Shown: positions 22,551 to 28,476 of the stretch, piece after piece
Numbering within the stretch: the stretch's first letter is position 1
How the letters are laid out: every line of letters begins with the position of its first letter
Assembly: GCA_047638695.1 (NCBI GenBank)
Contig: JBLINY010000057.1
Location: 1-28,476, forward strand
Direction: 5' to 3'
Length of the DNA stretch: 28,476 nt
DNA from: JAHECQ01 sp047638695
GTDB lineage: Bacteria > Actinomycetota > Acidimicrobiia > Acidimicrobiales > SZUA-35
Made by a program: the position numbers and the translations under genes
The notes under the pieces: model-generated
Told to the model about the DNA's origin: nothing
What the model saw: the letters and a program-made list of their open reading frames with translations, nothing else
Database searches by the model: none

Positions 22551-23697
22551 ATGCCCGGGTCCTACATAGTCGTGGGCGCACGCACGCCGATCGGAAAACT
22601 GAGCGGTGGTCTAGCCAGCTTTTCTGGTACTGATCTGGGTGGCACTCGATCAAGTCGACTACGTCTACATGGGTCAGGTTCTCCAGGCTGGCGCTGGACA
22701 AATCACAGCTCGTCGGGCTGCCGCCAACGCCGACATCCCGATGTCGGTGCCATCGACGACCATCAACAAAGTCTGCTTGTCTGGCCTCAACACCATCTTC
22801 CTGGCTGATCAGATGATTAGCTCCGGACTGGCCGACATCGTTGTGGCCGGTGGTATGGAGTCGATGACCAACGCTCCCTACCTGCTGCCGGGAGCCCGCA
22901 GCGGTTATCGGGCCGGTGACCAAACCGTCGTCGACTCGATGATGTACGACGGTTTGTTCTGCGCCTTCGACGCTTGCGCCATGGGAGCGGCCACCGAGAG
23001 GCACGCCAGCACCGCCAAGATGGAGCGTGGCCCGCAGGACGAGTTTTCGGCCATGTCGCACGAGCGTGCAACGAACGCCCACAAAGAAGGCAGGTTCGCT
23101 CAGGAGATGGTGCCGGTTGAGGTTGCGCAGCGGCGAGGCGAGCCACTGATCGTCGATACCGACGAGGGAGTTCGTCCGGGAACCACTGCCGAGAGTCTTG
23201 GCCAACTCCGACCTGCCTTTGATACGTCTGGCAATCTCACTGCCGGCAACGTGTCGCAGATTTCGGACGGAGGCTGTGCAGTCGTCATGATGAGCAAAGC
23301 CAAGGCCGAGGAGTTTGGCGTCACCCCATTGGGCGAGGTCATTGGCTACGGCCAGATCGCCGGGCCCGATACCTCGCTGCTCACCCAGCCCTCGCGGGCT
23401 ATCAAGAACGCACTCTCCCGCACCGACCTTTCCGTCTCCGATATCGATCTGTTCGAGCTGAACGAGGCATTTGCCGCCGTCGCCCTTGCCGCAATGGACG
23501 ACCTGGGGGTTTCCGACGACATTGTCAACGTCAACGGTGGCGCTGTTGCCCTTGGCCACCCCATTGGTGCTTCCGGCAACCGGTTGGCCCTCACGCTGCT
23601 GCACGAAATGAAGCGTCAGGACCTCGAGATCGGTGCAGCTGCTCTCTGTGGCGGCGGCGGCCAAGGGGATGCGCTGTTGGTGAAGCAGGTCCGCTGA
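22551..23697 (+). pseudogene. Acetyl-CoA acetyltransferase (thiolase) broken by a small deletion/frameshift
   Basis: From ATG 22551 (ribosome site GGGGAG) the frame encodes a normal thiolase N-terminus, IVVGARTPIGKLSGG then FSGTDLGG, to about 22643. The rest of the enzyme continues in another frame from about 22640 (LDQVDYVYMGQVLQAGAGQ) to 23697. About 14 residues normally joining these parts are missing, and the frame changes, so roughly 40-45 bp have been lost. The downstream part keeps all catalytic residues: NKVCLSGLN, NEAFAAV, GHPIGASG and ALCGGGGQG. The intact enzyme would make acetoacetyl-CoA from acetyl-CoA, feeding the ccr pathway. Either this is a recent pseudogene or the break is a sequencing or assembly error. 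Confidence 0.85.
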
Positions 23698-23753
23698 CTC
23701 TCGTCTGAAGGCTGTCAACGCGCCGGCGAACGGGGGCGGCGAGACGGCTGCAC

Positions 23754-23782
23754 TTGTCAAGGTCGAAAAAGTATTGTAACGT
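23754..23782 (+). promoter_or_regulatory. Promoter-like TTGTCA-N17-TAACGT
   Basis: TTGTCA (23754-23759) differs from TTGACA at one base, and TAACGT (23777-23782) fits TANNNT, with 17 bp between them. No gene lies downstream on this strand before recR, which faces the other way, so any product would be a non-coding RNA or antisense to recR. Confidence 0.45.
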
Positions 23783-23847
23783 AACTGACACTAACTCGTT
23801 GCGGAGTTCGCTCAGTTGAAGGGCATGTTCGCCGCAATCGATAGACC

Positions 23848-23883
23848 ACCGGGTCGGTGAAGTCCTCTCCCCGCCGACCCGGT
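23848..23883. terminator. 10-bp perfect hairpin, loop 16
   Basis: ACCGGGTCGG (23848-23857) is complementary to CCGACCCGGT (23874-23883). It lies about 65 bp downstream of the promoter-like pair and 150 bp after the thiolase stop. No T-run follows, so it may be an RNA structural element rather than a terminator. Confidence 0.4.
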
Positions 23884-23971
23884 TGTCGCGTCCGGTGTTA
23901 GGCCTCCGACTGCTGGGTTGACGCGGTGGGGATCGAACCACGGTAGGTCATGGTTTGGCCTGGTCAGAGGG

Positions 23972-23994
23972 CCTTCTCGACTTCCTCGAGAAGG
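23972..23994 (-). terminator. Hairpin downstream of recR
   Basis: CCTTCTCGA (23972-23980) and TCGAGAAGG (23986-23994) form a perfect 9-bp stem with a 5-nt loop, beginning 25 bp after the recR stop. It is well placed to end the dnaX-ybaB-recR transcript and could also stop readthrough from the thiolase. No T-run is present. Confidence 0.5.
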
Positions 23995-24018
23995 ATCCGA
24001 TCTAAGAGTGGCCATGGT

Positions 24019-24624
24019 TCAGTCGAGCGACTGCCGTCCTTCGAGTGCTCGCCCCAGTGTGAGCTCGTCGGCGTACTCGAGGTCGCCGCCGACAGGGAGG
24101 CCCGACGCCAATCTGGTCACGGTAATGTCAAAAGGTTGCAACACTTTTGTAGCGATGAAGGCGGCCGTGGTTTCGCCTTCGATGTTGGGGTTCGTGCACA
24201 GAATTACTTCGGTGATGTCCTCACTCGCGACTCGGAGAGCGAGCTCCTTGATCTTCAGCTGATCGGGTCCGATGCCTTCGAGCATGTTGATGACCCCCTG
24301 AAGCACGTGATAGCGGCCCCGGAAGGCGCCGGTCTTCTCGATGGCAGCAATGTCTTTCGGTTCCTCGACAACGCAGAGCACGTTCTGATCTCGTTTCGGG
24401 TCGCTACAGATCTCGCATTCGTCACCCTCGGAGATGTTGAAGCAGCGGTCGCAGAACGTAACCGTGGCCTTCATCTCGACGATGGCATCAGCGAGCCGTT
24501 GGGCGTCGACCAGTTCGGCCTTCAAGAGGTGGAAGGCGATGCGCTGGGCCGACTTAGGGCCTATGCCTGGCAGTCGCCCGAGTTCGTCGATGAGGACCTC
24601 AACCGGTTTGGCGTAGGCGCTCAC
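24019..24624 (-). CDS. recR: Recombination protein RecR
   Basis: RecR acts with RecF/RecO to load RecA at single-strand gaps. The 201-aa protein has the helix-hairpin-helix LGRLPGIGPKSAQRIAFHLL, a zinc finger with C58, C61, C70 and C73, and a Toprim domain (VLCVVEEPKDI, ITEVILCTNPNIEGE). The C-terminal GLPVGGDLEYADELTLGRAL is the family signature. Its GTG start (24624) overlaps the ybaB stop by 4 bp (GTGA). dnaX-ybaB-recR is a widely conserved cluster. Confidence 0.97.
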   Translation of the reverse strand: MSAYAKPVEVLIDELGRLPGIGPKSAQRIAFHLLKAELVDAQRLADAIVEMKATVTFCDRCFNISEGDECEICSDPKRDQNVLCVVEEPKDIAAIEKTGAFRGRYHVLQGVINMLEGIGPDQLKIKELALRVASEDITEVILCTNPNIEGETTAAFIATKVLQPFDITVTRLASGLPVGGDLEYADELTLGRALEGRQSLD

Positions 24625-24965
24625 GAGCCGCCGAGTAGGCCACCCAGGCCTCCTTCAAGACCGCCGAGGTCAAGGTCGCCCGTAGCATTTTGCTGCAGCT
24701 CCATAACCTGGCCAGCGGCGTCGCGGAGGGCCGCCAGCACAAGGTCTTCCAACATCTCGACGTCGTCCGGGTCGACGACGTCGGGTGCAATCTTCACCGA
24801 GCGAAACTCGCCAGCTCCGGTCATGGTGATGGCGACTCGGCCGCTGGCCGCGGTTCCGGTGACCTCTTGCTGCGCCTGCTCTTCCTGAGCGGCGCTCATC
24901 TGTTCTTGCATGGCCTGGGCTTGTTCGAGCAATGCGCTGAGATCGAAACCGCCTGCGTCTGTCAT
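24621..24965 (-). CDS. YbaB/EbfC nucleoid-associated protein
   Basis: The 114-aa protein is a small dimeric DNA-binding protein of the YbaB/EbfC family. It has an N-terminal helix rich in Gln/Glu (LLEQAQAMQEQMSAAQEEQA), then VTGTAASGRVAITMTGAGEF and VEMLEDLVLAALRDA, and a Gly-rich tail (LGGLEGGLGGLLGG). ATG 24965 is chosen since GAGG lies 8 nt upstream; a TTG four codons earlier is in frame. It lies between dnaX and recR as usual. Confidence 0.93.
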   Translation of the reverse strand: MTDAGGFDLSALLEQAQAMQEQMSAAQEEQAQQEVTGTAASGRVAITMTGAGEFRSVKIAPDVVDPDDVEMLEDLVLAALRDAAGQVMELQQNATGDLDLGGLEGGLGGLLGGS

Positions 24966-25020
24966 CGGGAACCTCAATCTTGGGGGAAGGGCTGTTGGAG
25001 GAAGGTCGAACGACAGCCGA

Positions 25021-26877
25021 TCAGCTGTCGGGAGCGTCGATCACGGTCGCGCCGGGAAAGGCTTGGGTGAGGCGGTCGACACTGCTGGCGGCAACGTCGG
25101 TTGCATCTTCGAGTCGAGAGACGTCGCCGATCTCGTCTGGTGTTTCGGCCGCGGTTGGAACCGGCTTCGCACTCGCGTTCGGCGTCGACTGGGGTGCGGG
25201 GGCCTGGCCATCCACGACCAACTGAATTGTAAGCGGCCGACCGAAGGTGTTGGCCAACGCTGCCTCGACTTCGGAGCGGACTTCTTCGCAGCGGGGCACG
25301 ACATGCTCGTTTGGCAGCGCAAAGGTGGCGACATCGCCATTCACGGCGGTGAAGTGACCCAACTTGAACCGGGCGCGAACGCGCTGCTCCAATTCGTCGA
25401 GCAGACCACCGGTGAATGCAGACGTGAGTTGGTCGAGCGTCACCGGAGCTCCGGTTGCTGCCGCTGCCGGCTGAGCGGGAGGGGGCCGAGCCGGTGCTGG
25501 AGCTGGTGTGTTCGGGGCGGCGACGGGGGGAGGGGCCTCGGCTGGCCCCTGACTTAGAACCTGGCGGGCAGCGGCCGCAGGTTGGCGCGGTGAGGGCGGG
25601 GGAGCGGCCACACTGGCGGGGACCGGAGCTGCCTGGTTTGGCGCTACGGGGGCTGGTTGCACGGCGACAGCCTGGGTCGGGGCCGGAGCAGCCGGTGGTG
25701 GGGTTGCCGTTGACGGCGCGGCCGGTGCCGGGGGCGCCGCAGCTTGCGCCGGCGGTGCTACTGCGCCGCCGGCGGCCATGGCGGCAACCTGCTGTTCGAG
25801 TACTTCGATGCGTTGCAGCAGGGCGGCGGTGTCGTCGCCATCGCGACGGGTGAGGCGAATCAACGTGACTTCCAGCGGAACTCGCGGGTCGGCAGCCTGG
25901 CGCATCTCCACCAGCGCCCGGCCGATCTCCTCGAGCGAGCGGGTGATTGTGGCGGGCCCAAGCGCTTTGGCCACGTTGTCAGCTTCTTCACGGCTGGCTT
26001 CGTTGAGGTGGGCCAGCGGCGCACCCATCGAGGCCAGGAACGCGTCGCGCAATGTGTCCAGCGTTTCTTCGCCAATAGTCCTTGGTTCGCGGCCGATCTC
26101 GAGCCCTCGTTGGATGGCCGCGATGGCGGCTGCTGGATCGCCTTCGCCGATAGCGAGCGCCAGGGTGAGGCCGGTGTTCGAGCCGGCGGGCACGCCACCA
26201 GCGGCAGCGACGAGATCGAGCGCTGACAGTGTGTCGCGGGCCGAACCGCCGCCCTGGCGTAGCGCGTATTCGATGCCAGCCTCGTCGACGTCGAGCCCGG
26301 CATCGTCGATCAACCAGCGAACGTGATCAGTCAGTTCCTCACCCGGCAACAAGTGAAACTCGAAGTGCTGAGTGCGGCTACGGATGGTGCTGACCACTTT
26401 GTGCGGTTCGGTGGTGGCCAACACGAACACGACATGGTCGGGTGGTTCTTCGAGCGTCTTCAGGAGCGCGTTCTCTGCCCCCGCGGTGAGCATGTGAACC
26501 TCGTCGAGGATGTATACCTTGGTGCGGCCGGGTGAGCCGAGGGCCACCTTGCCGATGAGGTCCCGGACGTCGTCGACCTTGTTGTTGCTGGCTGCGTCGA
26601 GCTCGTGGAGATCGAACGAGCTTCCTTGCTCGATGTCGAGGCAGCTTTTGCACTCGCAGCAGGGTTCGCCCGCCGTGAGGTTCTCGCAGTTGAGCGCCTT
26701 GGCCAGCACCCGAGCCGTACTGGTTTTGCCGGTGCCGCGGGGTCCGCTGAACAAATACGCGTGGCTGTGTCGACCTTCGGCCACCGCTGTCTGTAATGCG
26801 GTGGTGACGTGCTGCTGCCCCTTGATCTCAGCGAAGTTCCGAGATCGATACCGCCGGTACAGAGACTGATACGCCAC
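25021..26877 (-). CDS. dnaX: DNA polymerase III subunits gamma and tau
   Basis: DnaX is the clamp-loader ATPase of the replisome. The 618-aa protein has Walker A SGPRGTGKTS (from residue 44), zinc ligands C64, C73, C76 and C79, Walker B VYILDEVHML, sensor I ATTEPHK, and the arginine-finger region STIRSRTQ (the more usual SRCQ has Thr here). Domain III follows to about residue 365, then a Pro/Ala linker of about 110 residues rich in APAPAP-like runs, then a C-terminal tau-type domain. No A-rich slippery site for a programmed frameshift is evident, so a separate short gamma form is not supported. The GTG start at 26877 follows TAGAGT by 6 nt and may be leaderless. The SRP RNA gene lies just upstream on the same strand. 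Confidence 0.96.
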   Translation of the reverse strand: MAYQSLYRRYRSRNFAEIKGQQHVTTALQTAVAEGRHSHAYLFSGPRGTGKTSTARVLAKALNCENLTAGEPCCECKSCLDIEQGSSFDLHELDAASNNKVDDVRDLIGKVALGSPGRTKVYILDEVHMLTAGAENALLKTLEEPPDHVVFVLATTEPHKVVSTIRSRTQHFEFHLLPGEELTDHVRWLIDDAGLDVDEAGIEYALRQGGGSARDTLSALDLVAAAGGVPAGSNTGLTLALAIGEGDPAAAIAAIQRGLEIGREPRTIGEETLDTLRDAFLASMGAPLAHLNEASREEADNVAKALGPATITRSLEEIGRALVEMRQAADPRVPLEVTLIRLTRRDGDDTAALLQRIEVLEQQVAAMAAGGAVAPPAQAAAPPAPAAPSTATPPPAAPAPTQAVAVQPAPVAPNQAAPVPASVAAPPPSPRQPAAAARQVLSQGPAEAPPPVAAPNTPAPAPARPPPAQPAAAATGAPVTLDQLTSAFTGGLLDELEQRVRARFKLGHFTAVNGDVATFALPNEHVVPRCEEVRSEVEAALANTFGRPLTIQLVVDGQAPAPQSTPNASAKPVPTAAETPDEIGDVSRLEDATDVAASSVDRLTQAFPGATVIDAPDS

Positions 26878-26883
26878 CCCCGG

Positions 26884-26889
26884 ACTCTA
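26884..26889 (-). promoter_or_regulatory. Predicted -10 box for leaderless dnaX mRNA
   Basis: TAGAGT (TANNNT) on the minus strand is followed by 6 nt and the dnaX GTG. No -35 box is convincing. Confidence 0.4.
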
Positions 26890-26993
26890 CCGACCACATG
26901 TGGCGCGGGCGCGGTGGCAAGGGCAATGCGGCTGCAAAAGTAAGGCGGTCGTATGGCGAACAGTTACAAAAAGGAAACCGCCTGCCTTCGCAA

Positions 26994-27099
26994 GTGACGG
27001 CCAGACGATCTGCGGCGCTCCGAAGGTTCCGCTGAGAGCTGCTGCCTTCCGGCCCTGACTCGGTTCACGGGCTTCGAACGCACAGGGTCCGACCGCCAC
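26994..27099 (-). ncRNA. ffs: Signal recognition particle RNA, small bacterial (4.5S) type
   Basis: On the minus strand the highly conserved SRP loop core CCGGAAGGCAGCAGC lies at 27038-27052, preceded by GTCAGGG. The ends pair over 12 bp with a few G-U pairs: the strand complementary to 27087-27098 with that complementary to 26995-27006. This gives a hairpin of about 106 nt that binds Ffh and targets membrane proteins to SecYEG. A run ending in TTTCCTTTTTG just downstream (about 26963-26973) may help termination. Location upstream of dnaX is a known conserved arrangement. Exact mature ends are estimated from the pairing. Confidence 0.92.
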
Positions 27100-27145
27100 A
27101 TGCCAAGACAGGCGACGTACCCGCGGTAGGCGGGCACCAACACAG

Positions 27146-27152
27146 TATCCTA
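27146..27152. promoter_or_regulatory. Overlapping -10-like boxes between SRP RNA and tRNA-Ser
   Basis: TATCCT on plus (27146-27151) and TAGGAT on minus (complement of 27147-27152) both fit TANNNT and overlap. They would start transcripts about 30 nt before the tRNA and about 40 nt before the SRP RNA. No matching -35 boxes are obvious. A CAACC-N6-GGTTG inverted repeat lies next to them at 27167-27182. Confidence 0.3.
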
Positions 27153-27189
27153 AGCAGCCTCATCCACAACCGTTACTGGTTGCGATGAT

Positions 27190-27274
27190 GGAGGAGTGCG
27201 AGAGCGGCCGAATCGGCACGCTTGGAAAGCGTGTGAAGGGAGACCTTCCGTGGGTTCGAATCCCACCTCCTCCG
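27190..27274 (+). tRNA. tRNA-Ser (anticodon GGA)
   Basis: The acceptor stem GGAGGAG pairs with CTCCTCC, the anticodon arm is CACGC-TTGGAAA-GCGTG giving anticodon GGA, and the T arm is GTGGG-TTCGAAT-CCCAC. A long variable arm (class II) is present, as expected for serine. Length is 85 nt with discriminator G, and CCA is not encoded. It reads UCC and UCU codons. Confidence 0.96.
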
Positions 27275-27445
27275 CTGCTAGCAGTTCGATTGGTTGGTTC
27301 TACTCCTAGGGGCTGTTCCCGGGGCGGGCCGGTCCGATTTGGGTCAAAGGCGCTCGTGCATTCGAGACTCCCGTGCCGCATTGGACTGAGCATGTCAGCC
27401 ATGCGCAGAATGATCGGGGGCGCTTGAGGCCAAGGAAGTGAAGAC

Positions 27446-28081
27446 GTGTTCAACGTTCTTCTGGTGGATGACCATCTCATGCTCCTCGAAGGTGTCCGGC
27501 TGGCGTTCGAAGCCCAGGACGACGTCTCCGACGTAGAGGTTGCATCGTCGGCGGAAGCTGCGATCACTCGATTTCGAGCGTCGTCGCCCGATGTTGCGAT
27601 TGTTGACTACCGAATCGGATCGGATTCCGGCGCTGACCTCACCAGGGCTCTTCTGGCGCTTGATCCGGATGCCACGATCGTGGTGGTTAGCGCCCTCACC
27701 TCGCCCCTTGTCGTCGACGACTGCGTCGATGCTGGATGCGTTGCCTTCGTGCAGAAGCAAAAAGGTATTAACGAACTCCTCAGCATCGTGCCCTCGGCGA
27801 TGAGCGGGATGACTCACTTTCCACGCCGGCAACGATCTCCGCAAGGCTTGGTTGCCGCACCGGGGACTGGATCGCTCAGCACACGAGAACTTGAAATCCT
27901 CCAGCTTCTGAGTGAAGGGCTTCCGCCTAAGACGATCGCTGAGCGACTCGTTATCTCGGTTCACACGGTCAGAAATCACATCGGCGAGATTCGAAGAAAG
28001 CTCGGTGTCACGAACCAGCTGGCAGCCGTTGCAAGGGCAAGCAGCGCAGGAATCATTGCGGGACCGGGTGCCGGCGCATGA
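27446..28081 (+). CDS. LuxR-type response regulator
   Basis: The 211-aa regulator has a receiver domain (DD pair in VLLVDDH, likely phospho-acceptor D54 or D55 in VAIVDYRIG, Lys in FVQKQKG) and a LuxR helix-turn-helix (LSTRELEILQLLSEGLPPKT, then HTVRNHIGEIRRKLGV). The GTG at 27446 follows AAGGAAG by 7 nt. Its end overlaps the next gene, a GAF protein, by 4 bp (ATGA), suggesting a joint operon in which the GAF protein may have been a signalling partner or kinase before it was truncated. Confidence 0.92.
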   Translation: MFNVLLVDDHLMLLEGVRLAFEAQDDVSDVEVASSAEAAITRFRASSPDVAIVDYRIGSDSGADLTRALLALDPDATIVVVSALTSPLVVDDCVDAGCVAFVQKQKGINELLSIVPSAMSGMTHFPRRQRSPQGLVAAPGTGSLSTRELEILQLLSEGLPPKTIAERLVISVHTVRNHIGEIRRKLGVTNQLAAVARASSAGIIAGPGAGA

Positions 28082-28362
28082 ACGAACCCGCTACCACGAC
28101 GTCCGGTCAGAACCGCAAGGACTGCCGTCGTCTGGCAGCACTCCGTGCGTATGACCTCATAGACACACCGCCGGACCCAGTGCTCGATCTAATTTCGCGT
28201 CTAACGGCCGGGCTGCTCGAGGTGCCGTTCGCCTGTGTCTCCCTGGTCGACGAACATCGCGTCTTCCTGAAATCGATCCACGGGCTCAATGCCAGGCACC
28301 TTGGGACAGAACCTGGCTTGTGTGTCACCGCAGTTGAAACCAATAAGGGCTTCAGCCGGTAG
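28078..28362 (+). pseudogene. GAF-domain sensor protein truncated by an insertion sequence
   Basis: The first 90 residues match the start of a common GAF sensor type: RLAALRAYDLIDTPPDPVLD, then VPFACVSLVDEHRVFLKSIH and GLCVTAVETNK. After Asn-Lys the frame reads GFSR and stops at TAG 28362. That tail comes from the insertion-sequence end, not from GAF, so about half of the domain and anything beyond, such as a kinase or GGDEF output, is cut off. A remnant of the 3' part may lie beyond the element, outside the window. Confidence 0.8.
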
Positions 28363-28476
28363 GTGTGGTTTTGGGGCTCCATCGGTCTTGCCAGTCGATG
28401 AGTTTTCCGATGATGAGGACTGCGGTGGCGAGTTGGAGTGCGGCGTGGCGGTGACGGTTTCGGCGGTCGGTTGATC
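28346..28476 (-). mobile_element. End of an insertion sequence with the 3' end of a transposase gene
   Basis: From about 28346 the sequence changes from GAF coding to a different unit. On the minus strand a frame open from the window edge ends at TGA 28352, a few bases from the element end. Its 40 residues include RRNRHRHAALQLATAVLIIG and KLIDWQDRW, which resembles the C-terminal tail of DDE transposases of IS5-like type; the family assignment is tentative. The inverted repeat would begin GGGCTTCAGCC. The other end lies outside the window. Confidence 0.55.

Larger units (their letters stand above)
23698..24018. other. 321-bp intergenic stretch without a credible gene
   Basis: It lies between the convergent thiolase and recR. 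It holds a plus-strand promoter-like pair (23754-23782) and two perfect inverted repeats (23848-23883 and 23972-23994), listed separately. No reading frame here has family features or a ribosome site; a small RNA is possible. Confidence 0.5.

Noticed and set aside
22504..23760. 418-residue minus-strand frame opposite the broken thiolase
   Set aside because: The sense strand carries thiolase motifs in order; the antisense frame has none.
23921..23940. T-arm-like GGTTCGATCCCC on the minus strand, possible tRNA or attachment site
   Set aside because: The stem has a mismatch, and no matching acceptor or anticodon arm is present upstream; likely chance.
23812..24015. 67-residue minus-strand frame between thiolase and recR
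   Set aside because: No family features or ribosome site, and it runs through both inverted repeats.
25455..25853. Long plus-strand frames opposite dnaX
   Set aside because: They mirror the Pro/Ala-rich linker of DnaX in GC-rich DNA; composition effect only.
24019..27099. SRP RNA beside dnaX-ybaB-recR as a new cluster
   Set aside because: This is a known conserved arrangement.

Overview
The window looks like chromosomal DNA from a high-GC actinobacterium, most likely of the Acidimicrobiia type. The grounds are GC-rich codon use, frequent GTG/TTG starts, TANNNT -10 boxes lying 6-7 nt from start codons (leaderless-transcript style), Thr-rich linkers on secreted proteins, a DivIVA-type coiled-coil protein, and a crotonyl-CoA carboxylase/reductase paired with a methylmalonyl-CoA epimerase. 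The lineage is inference; no rRNA is present to settle it.

Layout. 1-2212 (minus): a membrane-anchored propeller protein running off the left edge, prfC (release factor 3) and a possible 41-aa membrane peptide. 2349-4760 (minus): a membrane GAF histidine kinase with its LuxR-type response regulator. 4916-7663 (minus): xseA-xseB-polyprenyl diphosphate synthase, overlapping ORFs. 7719-10022 (plus): a PAS/GAF/GGDEF/EAL protein with a degenerate GGDEF site. 10071-13815: a CoA-metabolism block, with a thiolase-fold protein lacking the nucleophilic Cys plus a DUF35 partner on minus, divergent from a family III CoA-transferase (2-methylfumaryl-CoA isomerase-like) and an alpha/beta hydrolase on plus. 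13816-17921: Nudix hydrolase (minus), CysQ-like phosphatase, YtcJ-like amidohydrolase and a CobW/COG0523 GTPase (plus). 17959-20718: a DUF3237 protein and trmL facing away from each other over a shared promoter, then ccr-mce (minus). 20878-23697 (plus): a DivIVA-like protein with a long acidic tail and an acetyl-CoA acetyltransferase gene broken by a small deletion. 24019-27099 (minus): dnaX-ybaB-recR and the SRP RNA. 27190-28476: tRNA-Ser(GGA), a second response regulator, and a GAF protein gene cut off by an insertion sequence at the right edge.

How parts fit. Three gene sets concern acyl-CoA carbon: ccr and mce (ethylmalonyl-CoA steps), the acetyl-CoA acetyltransferase that would feed that pathway (here disrupted), and a CoA-transferase resembling the mesaconyl-CoA C1-C4 transferase of the 3-hydroxypropionate bicycle. 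The thiolase-fold/DUF35 pair resembles two-subunit systems that act as thiolases or side-chain aldolases on unusual CoA esters, and its missing Cys argues for non-thiolase chemistry. The rest is housekeeping (translation termination, ExoVII, clamp loader, recombination repair, SRP, tRNA modification) and signalling. No CRISPR array or phage region was seen. The most unusual items are the Cys-less thiolase/DUF35 pair, the back-to-back leaderless promoter at 18398-18407, the broken thiolase, and the IS insertion.
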